A stretch of 64,000 nt of DNA from NCBI GenBank assembly GCA_017428155.1, contig JAFRRJ010000022.1, forward strand, positions 1 to 64,000, in the 5' to 3' direction. The position numbers and the translations under genes were made by a program. Positions 14,302-22,836 of this stretch are shown here, in pieces; position 1 is the stretch's first letter; every line of letters starts with the position of its first letter. The stretch is from Clostridiales bacterium (GTDB lineage Bacteria > Bacillota > Clostridia > Saccharofermentanales > Saccharofermentanaceae). The notes under the pieces were generated by a model. It was given only the letters and a program-made list of their open reading frames with translations. It was not told the DNA's origin and ran no database searches.

Positions 14302-15500
14302 AGGAAATCTTCAATTACAACATTAGCAAGATCAAGACCGCTCCGTGTTAACCGGAGCGTTCTTTCTTTGCGCTCTAATAAACCCTTGGCGATATTGGTC
14401 TTTACGGCCTTCTCGAAAACATCATCAAACTCAATGCCGAATACTTTTTTGAACTCATCAAGAAGTATTCCGTCTGTCGTCCTGAGTCTCAAGAAGGCCA
14501 CCTCGCGCATCTTATCTTCCCTGCCAAGCATCTCTTCGGCATAAAGTGACTTCAGACCGCTCTTATTGCCCTCCAGGAAGGCTTTGTAAGCGTCAGCCGT
14601 AATCGTATTCATTTCTTCGATGTAAGCTTCCACATCGTCCCTGTGGCCGTATCTCATATCACCCAGATATCCATGCGCACCTGCTCCTATAGCGAAGTAT
14701 TCACATGAATTCCAGTAAGATGAATTATGTATGCTCTTAAATCCCGGCAGCGCGCTGTTGGAGATCTCGTAAGTCTCATAGCCGAGTTCATTTAAAAACT
14801 CACGCGTTCCGTGGTACATCGCACGCTCCTCTTCCGGAGGCACCAGGTCTTCGATCGTCTTTTTGTACCTCTCGAAAAAAGGAGTTCCTTCTTCAATGCT
14901 CAGTGAATATGTGCTTATGTGCTTCACACCCAGATCTTTAAATGTCTGTATGTCTTTTCTGATGCCGTCCAAAGTCTCGCCCGGAACACCTGTAATAAGG
15001 TCAGCGGATATGTTCGTAAAGCCGGCTTTGCTGATCTTTTCTATTGCATCAACAGCACCTTTTGAATCGTGAAGACGGCCTAAAGTCCTAAGCACTTCAT
15101 CATCTAATGACTGCACGCCTAAGGATATACGGTTAAAACCCGCCTGAAGGTATTCTGTGAGCTTTCCCGGGTCTGACGAAGACGGATTAACCTCTATTGT
15201 TATCTCGGCGTCAGAAGCGATGTTAAAGGCCTTTCTGACCGCAGTCAGCAATCCGCATACAAGCCGGCTGTCCGGCAGTGACGGAGTGCCGCCTCCAAAA
15301 TAAACAGTGTCCCTGCCACAGGCATCTGTAAGCGGGTTGGTACCGTCCTGCTCGGAAATAACAGAGCCCAGTAACTCAGCCTCACGAACTGCAGCTTTAT
15401 AGAAGTTTTCACAGAGCGATGTTTTCGAGATGGAATAAAAATCACAATATGGGCACTTGCGTGCACAAAAAGGATTATGGACGTATATATGCCTTGCCAT
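14298..15500 (-). CDS. hemW: Radical SAM protein HemW (coproporphyrinogen oxidase-like)
   Basis: 400 residues. Radical-SAM cluster Cys12-x3-Cys16-x2-Cys19 (FCARKCPYCDF), then VYFGGGTPSL, NRISLGVQSLDD and IGAGAHGYLGDMRYG as in HemW. HemW is a heme chaperone/transfer protein rather than a true coproporphyrinogen dehydrogenase; no other heme gene is in view. The start codon shares one base with the stop of the TOPRIM-like gene (TGATG), so it is translationally coupled to the ATPase/TOPRIM pair. Convergent overlap of four bases with the acyl-CoA synthetase. Confidence 0.9.
   Translation of the reverse strand: MARHIYVHNPFCARKCPYCDFYSISKTSLCENFYKAAVREAELLGSVISEQDGTNPLTDACGRDTVYFGGGTPSLPDSRLVCGLLTAVRKAFNIASDAEITIEVNPSSSDPGKLTEYLQAGFNRISLGVQSLDDEVLRTLGRLHDSKGAVDAIEKISKAGFTNISADLITGVPGETLDGIRKDIQTFKDLGVKHISTYSLSIEEGTPFFERYKKTIEDLVPPEEERAMYHGTREFLNELGYETYEISNSALPGFKSIHNSSYWNSCEYFAIGAGAHGYLGDMRYGHRDDVEAYIEEMNTITADAYKAFLEGNKSGLKSLYAEEMLGREDKMREVAFLRLRTTDGILLDEFKKVFGIEFDDVFEKAVKTNIAKGLLERKERTLRLTRSGLDLANVVIEDFL
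14339..14370 (+). terminator. Plus-strand terminator of the acyl-CoA synthetase, inside hemW
   Basis: Arms CGCTCCG (14339-14345) and CGGAGCG (14353-14359) followed by TTCTTTCTTT. It stands 37 bases past the synthetase stop, within the 3' coding end of the convergent hemW. Confidence 0.6.
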
Positions 15501-16180
15501 CAGACCTCACGCTTGCGGTATATCGGAACCGGATTCTTGAGCGCAGTTATCAGAGCCATCCTGAAGGTGTTAAAGCTCGGAGATATATTCTTCTGCGGAA
15601 GCATATATCTCGAGATAGTCTCCGCCCACAAAGCCTTGTAGTGACCAATAGCAGGATATCCGATCTCGATAAGTTCCTCTGCATTCTCGCTTATTACTCT
15701 GCAAAGGACTTCCCATGTTCCGCACACGGAATCCTGCTCGTATTTATCGAGTATGTCCTTCCTGCAGTCAGGGTAAGCATCGTATATTGCAGCTTTATCT
15801 CCAAGCATCCAGGCTTCGATCTCCTCTGTGCTTAAGCCCACAACGCTTCTGATATCAGGAGCGAAACGGGCTGCACAGGAATATATCTCCTGCCTTAATG
15901 TCTGCGGATCGTTGTCATCTGAATCCATTGCAATGATAAGGATCACATCCTGGCCGCCGTAGACCTTGTTATATGCGCGAAGCTTTGCAGGCAAAAGATC
16001 CAGCAAAGAGCTGGCAAACTTCGGCGGTGCAGCGGTCATGTCCTTCGGAAGGCTTCCGCAGCCTCTGTGGGGATGGACTTTGACTTCGCAGTCAAAACCT
16101 TCGCTTTCAGCTATCCTTTCCGCAAGACGTTCAACAACGACCGCTCCGGATTTATCTTCTGACAGTATCTCGATCAGCAT
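15500..16180 (-). CDS. TOPRIM-like protein (DUF4276-type), partner of the ATPase
   Basis: 226 residues. Acidic residues are placed as in TOPRIM/OLD nucleases: Glu8 at the end of the first strand (IEILSED), DxD-type Asp86-Ser-Asp88-Asp89 in IIAMDSDD, and EEIEAW at 119-124. The patterns HPHRGCGSLPKD, EEIEAWMLGD, GTWEVL and SPSFNTF recall DUF4276-like proteins found beside AAA ATPases (from memory). If so, it would cut nucleic acid under control of the ATPase encoded 12 bases upstream. No membrane segment. Its stop overlaps the hemW start. Function as nuclease or defence effector is inference. Confidence 0.65.
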   Translation of the reverse strand: MLIEILSEDKSGAVVVERLAERIAESEGFDCEVKVHPHRGCGSLPKDMTAAPPKFASSLLDLLPAKLRAYNKVYGGQDVILIIAMDSDDNDPQTLRQEIYSCAARFAPDIRSVVGLSTEEIEAWMLGDKAAIYDAYPDCRKDILDKYEQDSVCGTWEVLCRVISENAEELIEIGYPAIGHYKALWAETISRYMLPQKNISPSFNTFRMALITALKNPVPIYRKREV

Positions 16181-16192
16181 ATAACCTCGTAA

Positions 16193-17398
16193 TTAACCGT
16201 TATCGTCATCAGGTCTTTCATCAAGATGCCCGCCGTACCAGATGGCACCCATTCCAACACCCTGATGGAACATCTCCATGACAAGAGGATCCGCACCCGC
16301 GCACCTTATAGACACATCGCCCTCTTCCTTCTCAAACGACCGCTCGAATATCCATATTTCCTTTGGAGACAGTGTCTCAATAATGTACGGATTGTGCGTC
16401 GAGAATATGATCTGGCAATAATGGTTCTTCATCGTGTATTCACGCATCTCATCGCTCAGCACATCGACCATATCGTGGTAGAGATCCTTATCGGGAGTCT
16501 CAATGAATATCGTTGAACGGGGATTCGCATCCCTTAAGAGCAGCAGATATAAGAAGAGCTTATCAGGGCTCTCCTTAAGAGCCAAAGGAAGATTCTTCTT
16601 GTGCTTCATTGCAGGGATCTTATCCTTGATCTCTGTTATGATGCGCTCATATTCCTCTTCGTCCTTCATCTTGATATATTCAAGAACATTACCTACGTTG
16701 GAACCGGTGCTGTTAAGGTGCTTGTGTCCGCCGGGAGCACCGCCCTCGTAATAGTAGGAACTCTGTTCCTCGGATGAGAAGCTGCAGAAGAACCAGTGGT
16801 ATATCTCCGTATAAAGGAGCACGAAGTCCCTGTAACCGGTAATCTTTCCGTATACGCTCAATGCGGTAAGATGCTCGTCTTCAACACCGATGTCGGCAAC
16901 GATCGATTCACCGTTGATCTTGTTAATGGTGCCCATTCCGCCCTTCATATCGAGTATCGTAAGAGCTTCCCTTACACCATCCTTCTCATTTACAAGGATC
17001 ACTTTCTCCCTGTCTATCACAGGGCTCTTGAACCTGCTGGTAACTATCGATAATTCATACTGGATGAACTTCGGTCCGTCCGATTTCTTATCCTCAACCT
17101 TAAAGAAGACTCTGAAGACAGAGGGCTTGCTTATATCAGGTGTCATGTTCGCAAAGCCCGGTCTTCCATAGCTTATGGAAGCGACCGCACAGCCTTGCGT
17201 GACGGTATCCTTAAGAAAAGCCATACAGCCCATGAATGAGGTCTTGCCGGTGTTATTGCGGCCGATAAAAGCATTAAGGCCGCGGAGTCCGTCTCTTGAA
17301 TGACTCCTGTCCCTGTCGGCTAAAAAGTCATCGATCAATATCCCCGCTTTGTCTTTATCGAAAACGTCGAAGTTCTCGATCTCAATTCCTAAGATCAT
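16193..17398 (-). CDS. AAA/ABC-type ATPase (AAA_15/21, OLD/SMC-like head)
   Basis: 401 residues from the ATG at 17398, which follows AGGAGGTG by six bases; the ATG 18 bases earlier lies before that site. Walker A GRNNTGKT at 46-53 directly after an SMC-like first strand (GIEIENFDVF). The C-terminal half has TIFIETPDKDLYHDMV (Walker B region with Glu-Thr in place of the usual Asp-Glu) and QIIFSTHNPYIIETL (switch-His strand). This is the ATPase head of OLD-family and related defence proteins, here without a fused TOPRIM domain; the TOPRIM-like partner is the next gene. Promoter probably near TATAAT at about 17430. Confidence 0.8.
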   Translation of the reverse strand: MILGIEIENFDVFDKDKAGILIDDFLADRDRSHSRDGLRGLNAFIGRNNTGKTSFMGCMAFLKDTVTQGCAVASISYGRPGFANMTPDISKPSVFRVFFKVEDKKSDGPKFIQYELSIVTSRFKSPVIDREKVILVNEKDGVREALTILDMKGGMGTINKINGESIVADIGVEDEHLTALSVYGKITGYRDFVLLYTEIYHWFFCSFSSEEQSSYYYEGGAPGGHKHLNSTGSNVGNVLEYIKMKDEEEYERIITEIKDKIPAMKHKKNLPLALKESPDKLFLYLLLLRDANPRSTIFIETPDKDLYHDMVDVLSDEMREYTMKNHYCQIIFSTHNPYIIETLSPKEIWIFERSFEKEEGDVSIRCAGADPLVMEMFHQGVGMGAIWYGGHLDERPDDDNG

Positions 17399-17520
17399 GA
17401 CGGTCACCTCCTGCATTTTTCATTTACGGATATTATAAATCTTTTGTTCAAGATATGTACCGTTCAGAAAAAGGCAAAACAAAAACGGGAAAAACACCTG
17501 CATTTTTATGTTCCGGCTGA

Positions 17521-18810
17521 TCACATATCTCCGGTACTTAAAGACTCCGCCAGGTGTTCTCTGGAAAGGGCTCTCCTATAGACTATGGTTTTGATAAGGC
17601 TAAAAAATAAAAGACCTGATAACGATATCAGAACGCAGGTTAGAAACAACTGCCACGACGGCATCAAATGAACATCTATATTCCAATACGCCACATAATC
17701 CGTAATTGCAAATGCAACAAAGGCTATTATTCCGCCCGGTATCACAGAACCCAAAACATATATCAGATCCCTGATGACAGAGATCATGAACAGATCAGCT
17801 TCCTTCATTCCGATAACTTTCTGAATCTGCTCGAAATTCTTCTCTTCACAATACTCAAAATAAACTGTCATGAGATAACCCGAAATCAATGCAAGAGCGA
17901 ACACGGACAATATGACCACGAAGACCTTGAGCAGTACATGCTTCAGAAGATTCAGCATGTTATAGGCTTCGAGCGTTTCATTATACAGATCCGCCAGACC
18001 TAACGTCCTGAACTTGTCCATCAGATTTGAGCAGTTCTCAAAATTATCCGAATAGAACCTGATTTCTCCGCCCTCGTATTCTGAATTATCACCATCACGC
18101 GAATCGATCATTATATGCGCCAGCCCATATTTGTTAGCTGAAAGGCGGAAATAATCCGAATCGATTATTCCTGTCAGTCTGTAAGGTCCGACAACGACCT
18201 CATGGTCCTCTCCGGCAACAGTTGTAAACTCCAGTTCCTTACCGATAAGATTACCCAGGTCATCTTCTTCAAACCCAAAGTGTTTAAGAACAAAATCTGA
18301 TACCATTATGCCGCCCTTTTCGAGCTTATCTGACCCGTAAACTATGCATGTATCTTTACCGAATCTGACCTTTAACTCTTTAAGATCTACAGAAGCAAAC
18401 CAGCACCCGTGTGTATCATATCTGTCCACATGAAAATATTTCTCATCCAGATAACCGTCGCCGGGACGTAATTTCCAGTCATTTGCAGCGGTACCCTTAT
18501 ACTCAGTTCCATCCACCTTCAAGGAAACATCGGAAAACGGAACCGTCATCCATATACTTTGTTCAATATCTTTGTATTCGGATACTTCCTTCATTATCTC
18601 CTGATTGGGGTAGAAAGAGGAAGCCACATAACACTCTGAAGCCTGTTCATAAACAAGTTTTTCTAATACCTCTTTTAAGACTACGGTAATACCGCCTACA
18701 AAAATGATTATGAACGCAGTAAGGCTCAGGCAAAGAATGCTTTTTACGGCTCTTGCCTTAGACTTCATTATCTTTTGGAGGGCAATTATGAATCTTGATC
18801 TGAAACTCAT
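17521..18810 (-). CDS. FtsX/MacB-like ABC permease, second copy
   Basis: 429 residues. One N-terminal membrane helix (about 26-46, SILCLSLTAFIIIFVGGITVV), a large extracytoplasmic domain (about 47-290), then three helices (about 292-315, 346-370, 385-405) as in FtsX-type permeases. The last cytoplasmic stretch is YRRALSREHLAESLSTGDM. Probably pairs with the upstream permease and the ATPase to export or extrude a substrate, or to signal across the membrane. Start overlaps the previous gene by four bases. Confidence 0.85.
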   Translation of the reverse strand: MSFRSRFIIALQKIMKSKARAVKSILCLSLTAFIIIFVGGITVVLKEVLEKLVYEQASECYVASSFYPNQEIMKEVSEYKDIEQSIWMTVPFSDVSLKVDGTEYKGTAANDWKLRPGDGYLDEKYFHVDRYDTHGCWFASVDLKELKVRFGKDTCIVYGSDKLEKGGIMVSDFVLKHFGFEEDDLGNLIGKELEFTTVAGEDHEVVVGPYRLTGIIDSDYFRLSANKYGLAHIMIDSRDGDNSEYEGGEIRFYSDNFENCSNLMDKFRTLGLADLYNETLEAYNMLNLLKHVLLKVFVVILSVFALALISGYLMTVYFEYCEEKNFEQIQKVIGMKEADLFMISVIRDLIYVLGSVIPGGIIAFVAFAITDYVAYWNIDVHLMPSWQLFLTCVLISLSGLLFFSLIKTIVYRRALSREHLAESLSTGDM

Positions 18811-19949
18811 GCTCTGCTGCCCTCCAATGCCTGACTGAGATTCACATTTCCTATGGCACTGCGGAGCTTAAAAACACCAAACAGATATACTATTGCGCCG
18901 GCAGCGAGAGTTACTAAGAATCCTTTGTAACTTCCTGAAGTTGTAATTCCGATCTGATAAAACTTCTCTATAAGGCCATTTATGTAATCTGTAAAAGCAA
19001 AGACCACCACTCTTGAAATAACAAAACTGATAACAACGGTTGCTGCCGTCGTACAACAGAATATCTTTAAGACAGAACCTGAACGTATACCTATCATGCG
19101 GAGCTTCAGAAGATAAACCATTCTGCGTCTGATCATTATTCCCAAAGCGTTATTAAACATCCAAACGCCAAAAATCGCTGTAACGGCTGACAGGATATAA
19201 ATGACAATATCTGCTATTGCAAGGAAATCAAACACCTCGTCATATTCACAACGAACAACGATGTACCTGTCACGCAGTGTCTTTCTCACGCCAATGTAAG
19301 AACGTGATTCTGTTAACGTGCCGACTAAATGGTGAGGAACAAATTCGCCATGCTCAAGCATGTTAAAGCAATACGTATCAAGAGCAAAAACTATATCAGG
19401 ATCATATTCTTTAGGATGATATAAACCTATGACAGTATATTTGATCTCAGAATCATCCTTAACGATCTTCTGGATTATCTCATCTCCAACAGAAAGATCA
19501 TATTTCTCTGCTACTTCTTCACTTATCCAAACCACATTATCATCATCGTTAGTGTAATTGAACCCCTCACCCTGATATGTTCTTATATCAGTGCCTTTCC
19601 TGGGATAAACGAGTCCGACATATTCCCAAAAATCATCACCTAACTTTTTTTCTCCGGCATATAAAAGCGGATCCGTCCAACCATCATCAACAGCATATAT
19701 TTCGCTGAAACCAACATCCTCTATCAGTTCCCGGTCATCAAGCTGCAGTCCGTAAAGATCGCAAACAAATTGGTTATTCCCTATTTTGTTGACATAATCG
19801 TAGAATGCTTCAACGGAGCGCGAAAATGTCTCGACAGTCATACCGATTGCCGACAATGCAAAAACAAGCAGGAGCAAAAGACCTGCATAAAGGAACGGGC
19901 ACGTCGAAAATTCTTTCTTGGCAAACCAGCAAAGCTCACGAAATCTCAT
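18807..19949 (-). CDS. FtsX-like ABC permease, first copy
   Basis: 380 residues. Membrane helices near 19-39 (LYAGLLLLLVFALSAIGMTV), 246-266, 292-318 and 348-368, with an extracytoplasmic domain of about 200 residues after the first helix. Divergent from its neighbour but with the same layout. Overlaps the ATPase gene by 14 bases at its start. Substrate unknown. Confidence 0.85.
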   Translation of the reverse strand: MRFRELCWFAKKEFSTCPFLYAGLLLLLVFALSAIGMTVETFSRSVEAFYDYVNKIGNNQFVCDLYGLQLDDRELIEDVGFSEIYAVDDGWTDPLLYAGEKKLGDDFWEYVGLVYPRKGTDIRTYQGEGFNYTNDDDNVVWISEEVAEKYDLSVGDEIIQKIVKDDSEIKYTVIGLYHPKEYDPDIVFALDTYCFNMLEHGEFVPHHLVGTLTESRSYIGVRKTLRDRYIVVRCEYDEVFDFLAIADIVIYILSAVTAIFGVWMFNNALGIMIRRRMVYLLKLRMIGIRSGSVLKIFCCTTAATVVISFVISRVVVFAFTDYINGLIEKFYQIGITTSGSYKGFLVTLAAGAIVYLFGVFKLRSAIGNVNLSQALEGSRA

Positions 19950-20601
19950 TAATTATCCTGCCGTCTTTAAGCTCAATGATCCTCTTTGCATAACGGGCTG
20001 CCTCTTTATCGTGAGTGATCAGTATTACGCCTTTTCCTTCTTCATTAATGCTTTTGAGAAGGTTCATTATCTTCAATGAATTCTCGGAATCGAGGTTGCC
20101 GCACGGCTCATCTGCAAGGATCAACGGAGGATCACAAACAAGGGCTCTTGCAATGGCACACCTCTGCTTCTCGCCACCGGAAAGTTTGCTGGCTTTATCA
20201 TTGATCTTCTGACTGAGATCAACTTTTTCTAGTATCTTCTCGATTCGCTCCTTATGCTCCCCATATGGAATCCCTGCTATGAGCAATGGCAGTCTGATAT
20301 TGTCATAAACAGTAAAATTCGGTTCCAGATGAAATGACTGGAAGACAAACCCTGTTTTCCTGCCCCGGTAATCTGACAGATCATTATCCGATGCAGTAGT
20401 AAGATCAAAATCATCTACTGTGATCTTTCCTGATGTAGGCTTTTCGATGGCTCCGATCAGGTGAAGCAATGTGGATTTTCCACTGCCGGATTTACCGACA
20501 ATGCTCACGAATTCACCATCCCGGATCTTAAGATCTACACCATCAAGTGCAGCTCTGTCGGCGCTGTCATATACTTTAGTGAGTTGTTCAATGATTATCA
20601 T
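19936..20601 (-). CDS. ABC transporter ATPase (LolD/MacB type)
   Basis: 221 residues, a complete ABC ATPase: Walker A GKSGSGKS (36-43), Q-loop near [12 protein letters not shown] (the E/P-N motif of the MacB/LolD group), signature LSGGEKQR, Walker [13 protein letters not shown] and switch His in ILITHDKEA. Energises the two FtsX-like permeases downstream. Starts one base after the lipoprotein stop codon. Confidence 0.95.
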   Translation of the reverse strand: MIIIEQLTKVYDSADRAALDGVDLKIRDGEFVSIVGKSGSGKSTLLHLIGAIEKPTSGKITVDDFDLTTASDNDLSDYRGRKTGFVFQSFHLEPNFTVYDNIRLPLLIAGIPYGEHKERIEKILEKVDLSQKINDKASKLSGGEKQRCAIARALVCDPPLILADEPCGNLDSENSLKIMNLLKSINEEGKGVILITHDKEAARYAKRIIELKDGRIINEIS

Positions 20602-20602
20602 A

Positions 20603-21085
20603 TTATTTCTCTAAAACAAATATCTCGCTTACATGATCATCCGAAACCAGAGCGTCGGCTTCCAGTACGATCTTTTCGCTGGCAGGAAAATAGGAAAAAC
20701 CCCATGTAGTACATCCTACGCCGTATGGATTATCCAAAGGAAAAATAAGACCAATACTGCCCTCATATTTGTAAAACTCATCATCCCTCTCATATTTCAC
20801 TCTATTGTCAACATAATCTCTGTTCAGATCCCATCTTTCCCTTAAATCTTCAGAATCTGATTCATTTAGTTCTGCAAAGGAGATAGTCTCATCCTCCAGA
20901 ATTTTCTCAAGGCCTGACAGATCATAATTATGTATGATCAGCATCTCGCCTTCAAAGATCTCGATGTAAGCGTCAGAAGTCTTTGATCTGTAGACACCGC
21001 ATTTTACCTTTGGAGCAGACTTAGAACATGCCGCTAAACACGTGGCCATCATAATAACCAGTACGCAAATCTTTACTTTATTCAT
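20603..21085 (-). CDS. Lipoprotein, first gene of the ABC operon
   Basis: About 160 residues from the ATG at 21085; an earlier in-frame ATG would put a charged extension before the signal. Signal MNKVKICVLVIMMATCLAAC with lipobox LAAC (Cys20). The mature domain is beta-rich with no motif I recognise (VKCGVYRSKTSDAYIEIFEG, FPLDNPYGVGC, SEKIVLEADALV). In this position it may be the substrate-recognising or accessory subunit of the exporter. Spacer of one base to the ATPase. Confidence 0.75.
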   Translation of the reverse strand: MNKVKICVLVIMMATCLAACSKSAPKVKCGVYRSKTSDAYIEIFEGEMLIIHNYDLSGLEKILEDETISFAELNESDSEDLRERWDLNRDYVDNRVKYERDDEFYKYEGSIGLIFPLDNPYGVGCTTWGFSYFPASEKIVLEADALVSDDHVSEIFVLEK

Positions 21086-21201
21086 TTCCTTTTTCCCCAT
21101 AAAAAGCATGACTGAATTTCAATCAACTATTCATTAAAATATTTTATAAAATACTATTTTTTTGTCAAATATATGATTCGTCATCTGTAATACTTGCCAA
21201 C

Positions 21202-21230
21202 AAAAAAGGACCGCCTTTTACAGCGGTCCT
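21202..21230 (-). terminator. Terminator of the coaD operon
   Basis: Arms AGGACCGC (21207-21214) and GCGGTCCT (21223-21230). The A-run 21202-21207 gives a U-run on the minus strand. Located 32 bases past the stop of the 21262 gene. Confidence 0.85.
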
Positions 21231-21261
21231 GATTTTGCTTTAAATTGCTGACCCTAAGTTA

Positions 21262-21756
21262 TTACTCGCCCTCTTCAAGAGTTGAGTTGATCTCGGAAAG
21301 ATTGGTCTGGATCTTTGCGATGTTGTCAGAGAGAGTCTCATTAACATTCTCAAGAAGAGACTTAACATAGATATGAGCATTTCTTCTGAGTTCTTCTGCC
21401 TGAGCTTCTGCATTTGCAATGATCTGTGCAGCTTCTTCTCTGGCGCCTCTGGTGATCTCGTGATCATTGACCTTCATTGCATACATGCGGTTAGCATCGT
21501 CGATGATCTTCTTATTCTTCTCTCTTGCAGTGCTGATAATGTCCTGAGCTCTGGCTACGATGTCGTTGGATTGTGCAACAGCAGCGGGAAGATTGTTCTT
21601 AAGGATCTGAAGCGAATTGATAGTCTCTGTTCTCTCGATAGAGCACTTGTCAGAGAAAGGAACACTCGATGCATCCTTAACCATATCGATAAGATAATCA
21701 ATATGCTTGATAGCGTCGTAACGCTGTCCTCCCTGATTGAAATTGCTGTTCTCCAT
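21262..21756 (-). CDS. Helical protein, DivIVA/ATPase-stalk-like, function unknown
   Basis: 164 residues, almost entirely helical. IDYLIDMVKDA, then a long coiled coil (about 55-160: DIVARAQDIISTAREKNKKIIDDANRM...EEAAQIIANAEAQAEELRRNAHIYVKSLLENV) like V-type ATPase subunit H/E or DivIVA C-terminal regions. No membrane segment. Two bases after coaD, last gene of its operon. A scaffold role in division is possible from the coiled coil; I do not recognise it as a named protein. Confidence 0.75.
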   Translation of the reverse strand: MENSNFNQGGQRYDAIKHIDYLIDMVKDASSVPFSDKCSIERTETINSLQILKNNLPAAVAQSNDIVARAQDIISTAREKNKKIIDDANRMYAMKVNDHEITRGAREEAAQIIANAEAQAEELRRNAHIYVKSLLENVNETLSDNIAKIQTNLSEINSTLEEGE

Positions 21757-21758
21757 TT

Positions 21759-22262
21759 TTATGTCCTTCCTTTCAATAATTTATCCTTTACAAGATCTAT
21801 TATCTCGGCCGGAACCATCTTGGAAATGTCTCCGCCGTATGAACCGACTTCTTTTACCATTGAAGAGCTGATGAGCGACATGTCGTCCCTGCAGGGCAGG
21901 AGCACTGCATCGTAACCTGCGAAAAGCAGGCGGTTGGCAAGTGCATGCTCGGATTCATATCTGAAGTCCGACTCTGATCTGATGCCTCTTACCGAAGCAC
22001 AGCATCCGAGCTTTTGATAAAGGTCAACGAGAAGTCCGCCCCACGCCATAACTTCAACGTTAGGCAGATCATCATTCTTCAACGAAAGCTTTATTAGTTC
22101 AACCCTCTCTTCGGGAGAAAACAAAGGCTTTTTTGCTGCATTTTCCATAACGGCGATGACAAGCTTATCACAGAGCTTTGAAGCCCTTCTTGCAATGTCT
22201 CTGTGTCCTCTTGTGAAGGGATCGAACGTCCCCGGGAAGAGCATTACCTTCAAACCTGTCAT
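21759..22262 (-). CDS. coaD: Phosphopantetheine adenylyltransferase
   Basis: 167 residues. Nucleotidyltransferase signature GTFDPFTRGH (11-20, the TxGH motif), RGIRSESDFRYE and the ATP-binding ISSSMVKE. Makes dephospho-CoA from 4'-phosphopantetheine and ATP in CoA synthesis. Follows rsmD by 10 bases, the common rsmD-coaD order of Bacillota. Confidence 0.96.
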   Translation of the reverse strand: MTGLKVMLFPGTFDPFTRGHRDIARRASKLCDKLVIAVMENAAKKPLFSPEERVELIKLSLKNDDLPNVEVMAWGGLLVDLYQKLGCCASVRGIRSESDFRYESEHALANRLLFAGYDAVLLPCRDDMSLISSSMVKEVGSYGGDISKMVPAEIIDLVKDKLLKGRT

Positions 22263-22272
22263 CCTCCGATAT

Positions 22273-22836
22273 TTATATCTTAAAAAATGTTATCACTGTA
22301 ATCCCGTAACTACAAGAACGAACACGTCTCAAGCCGTTAAGTTCTTCGGGCGGTTCATAGTCCCTGTCATGCTCTGCAATGAGCATTCCCTGAGGATCCA
22401 AGAGCTTATACTGATCTATGAGCTTTGTTGCTTCCTCAAGTCTTGCAGGAACGTCCTTATAGGGCGGATCCATGAATATAATATCAAATTTCTCACCGGC
22501 CTGCCCCAAGAGCTCTAGTGCCTGGCCGGCTGTCCTTTTATAGAACCTTATCTCATCTGAGCCGTCGAGCTTTACCTTGCTTATGTTCCTGGAGATTATC
22601 CCTGCTGCCTGACCGCTCCTGTCAACGAGCGTCGCACGCTTTGCACCGCGGCTTACAGCTTCTATGCCTATCTGACCTGATCCCGCGAAAAGATCCAGAA
22701 ACTCCGAACCCGGAACATCACTCTGGATTATCGAGAACAAGGCCTCCTTGACCTTGTCGGTCGTAGGTCTTGTCTTATCTCCCTCAGGCGCCTGCAGTAT
22801 CGCGCCTCTGAATCTTCCCGTAACTACTCTTGGCAT
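22273..22836 (-). CDS. rsmD: 16S rRNA (guanine-966 N2)-methyltransferase RsmD
   Basis: 187 residues. Motifs RVVTGRFRG (substrate-side N-terminus), RPTTDKVKEALFSII, SAM-binding LDLFAGSGQIGIEAVSRGA and catalytic DPPYK (IIFMDPPYKDVP). Methylates G966 in the 30S subunit. The start shares one base with the recG stop; coaD follows. Confidence 0.95.
   Translation of the reverse strand: MPRVVTGRFRGAILQAPEGDKTRPTTDKVKEALFSIIQSDVPGSEFLDLFAGSGQIGIEAVSRGAKRATLVDRSGQAAGIISRNISKVKLDGSDEIRFYKRTAGQALELLGQAGEKFDIIFMDPPYKDVPARLEEATKLIDQYKLLDPQGMLIAEHDRDYEPPEELNGLRRVRSCSYGITVITFFKI

Noticed and set aside
14298..15500. True coproporphyrinogen III dehydrogenase (HemN)
   Set aside because: Motifs fit HemW, and no other heme-synthesis genes are in the window.
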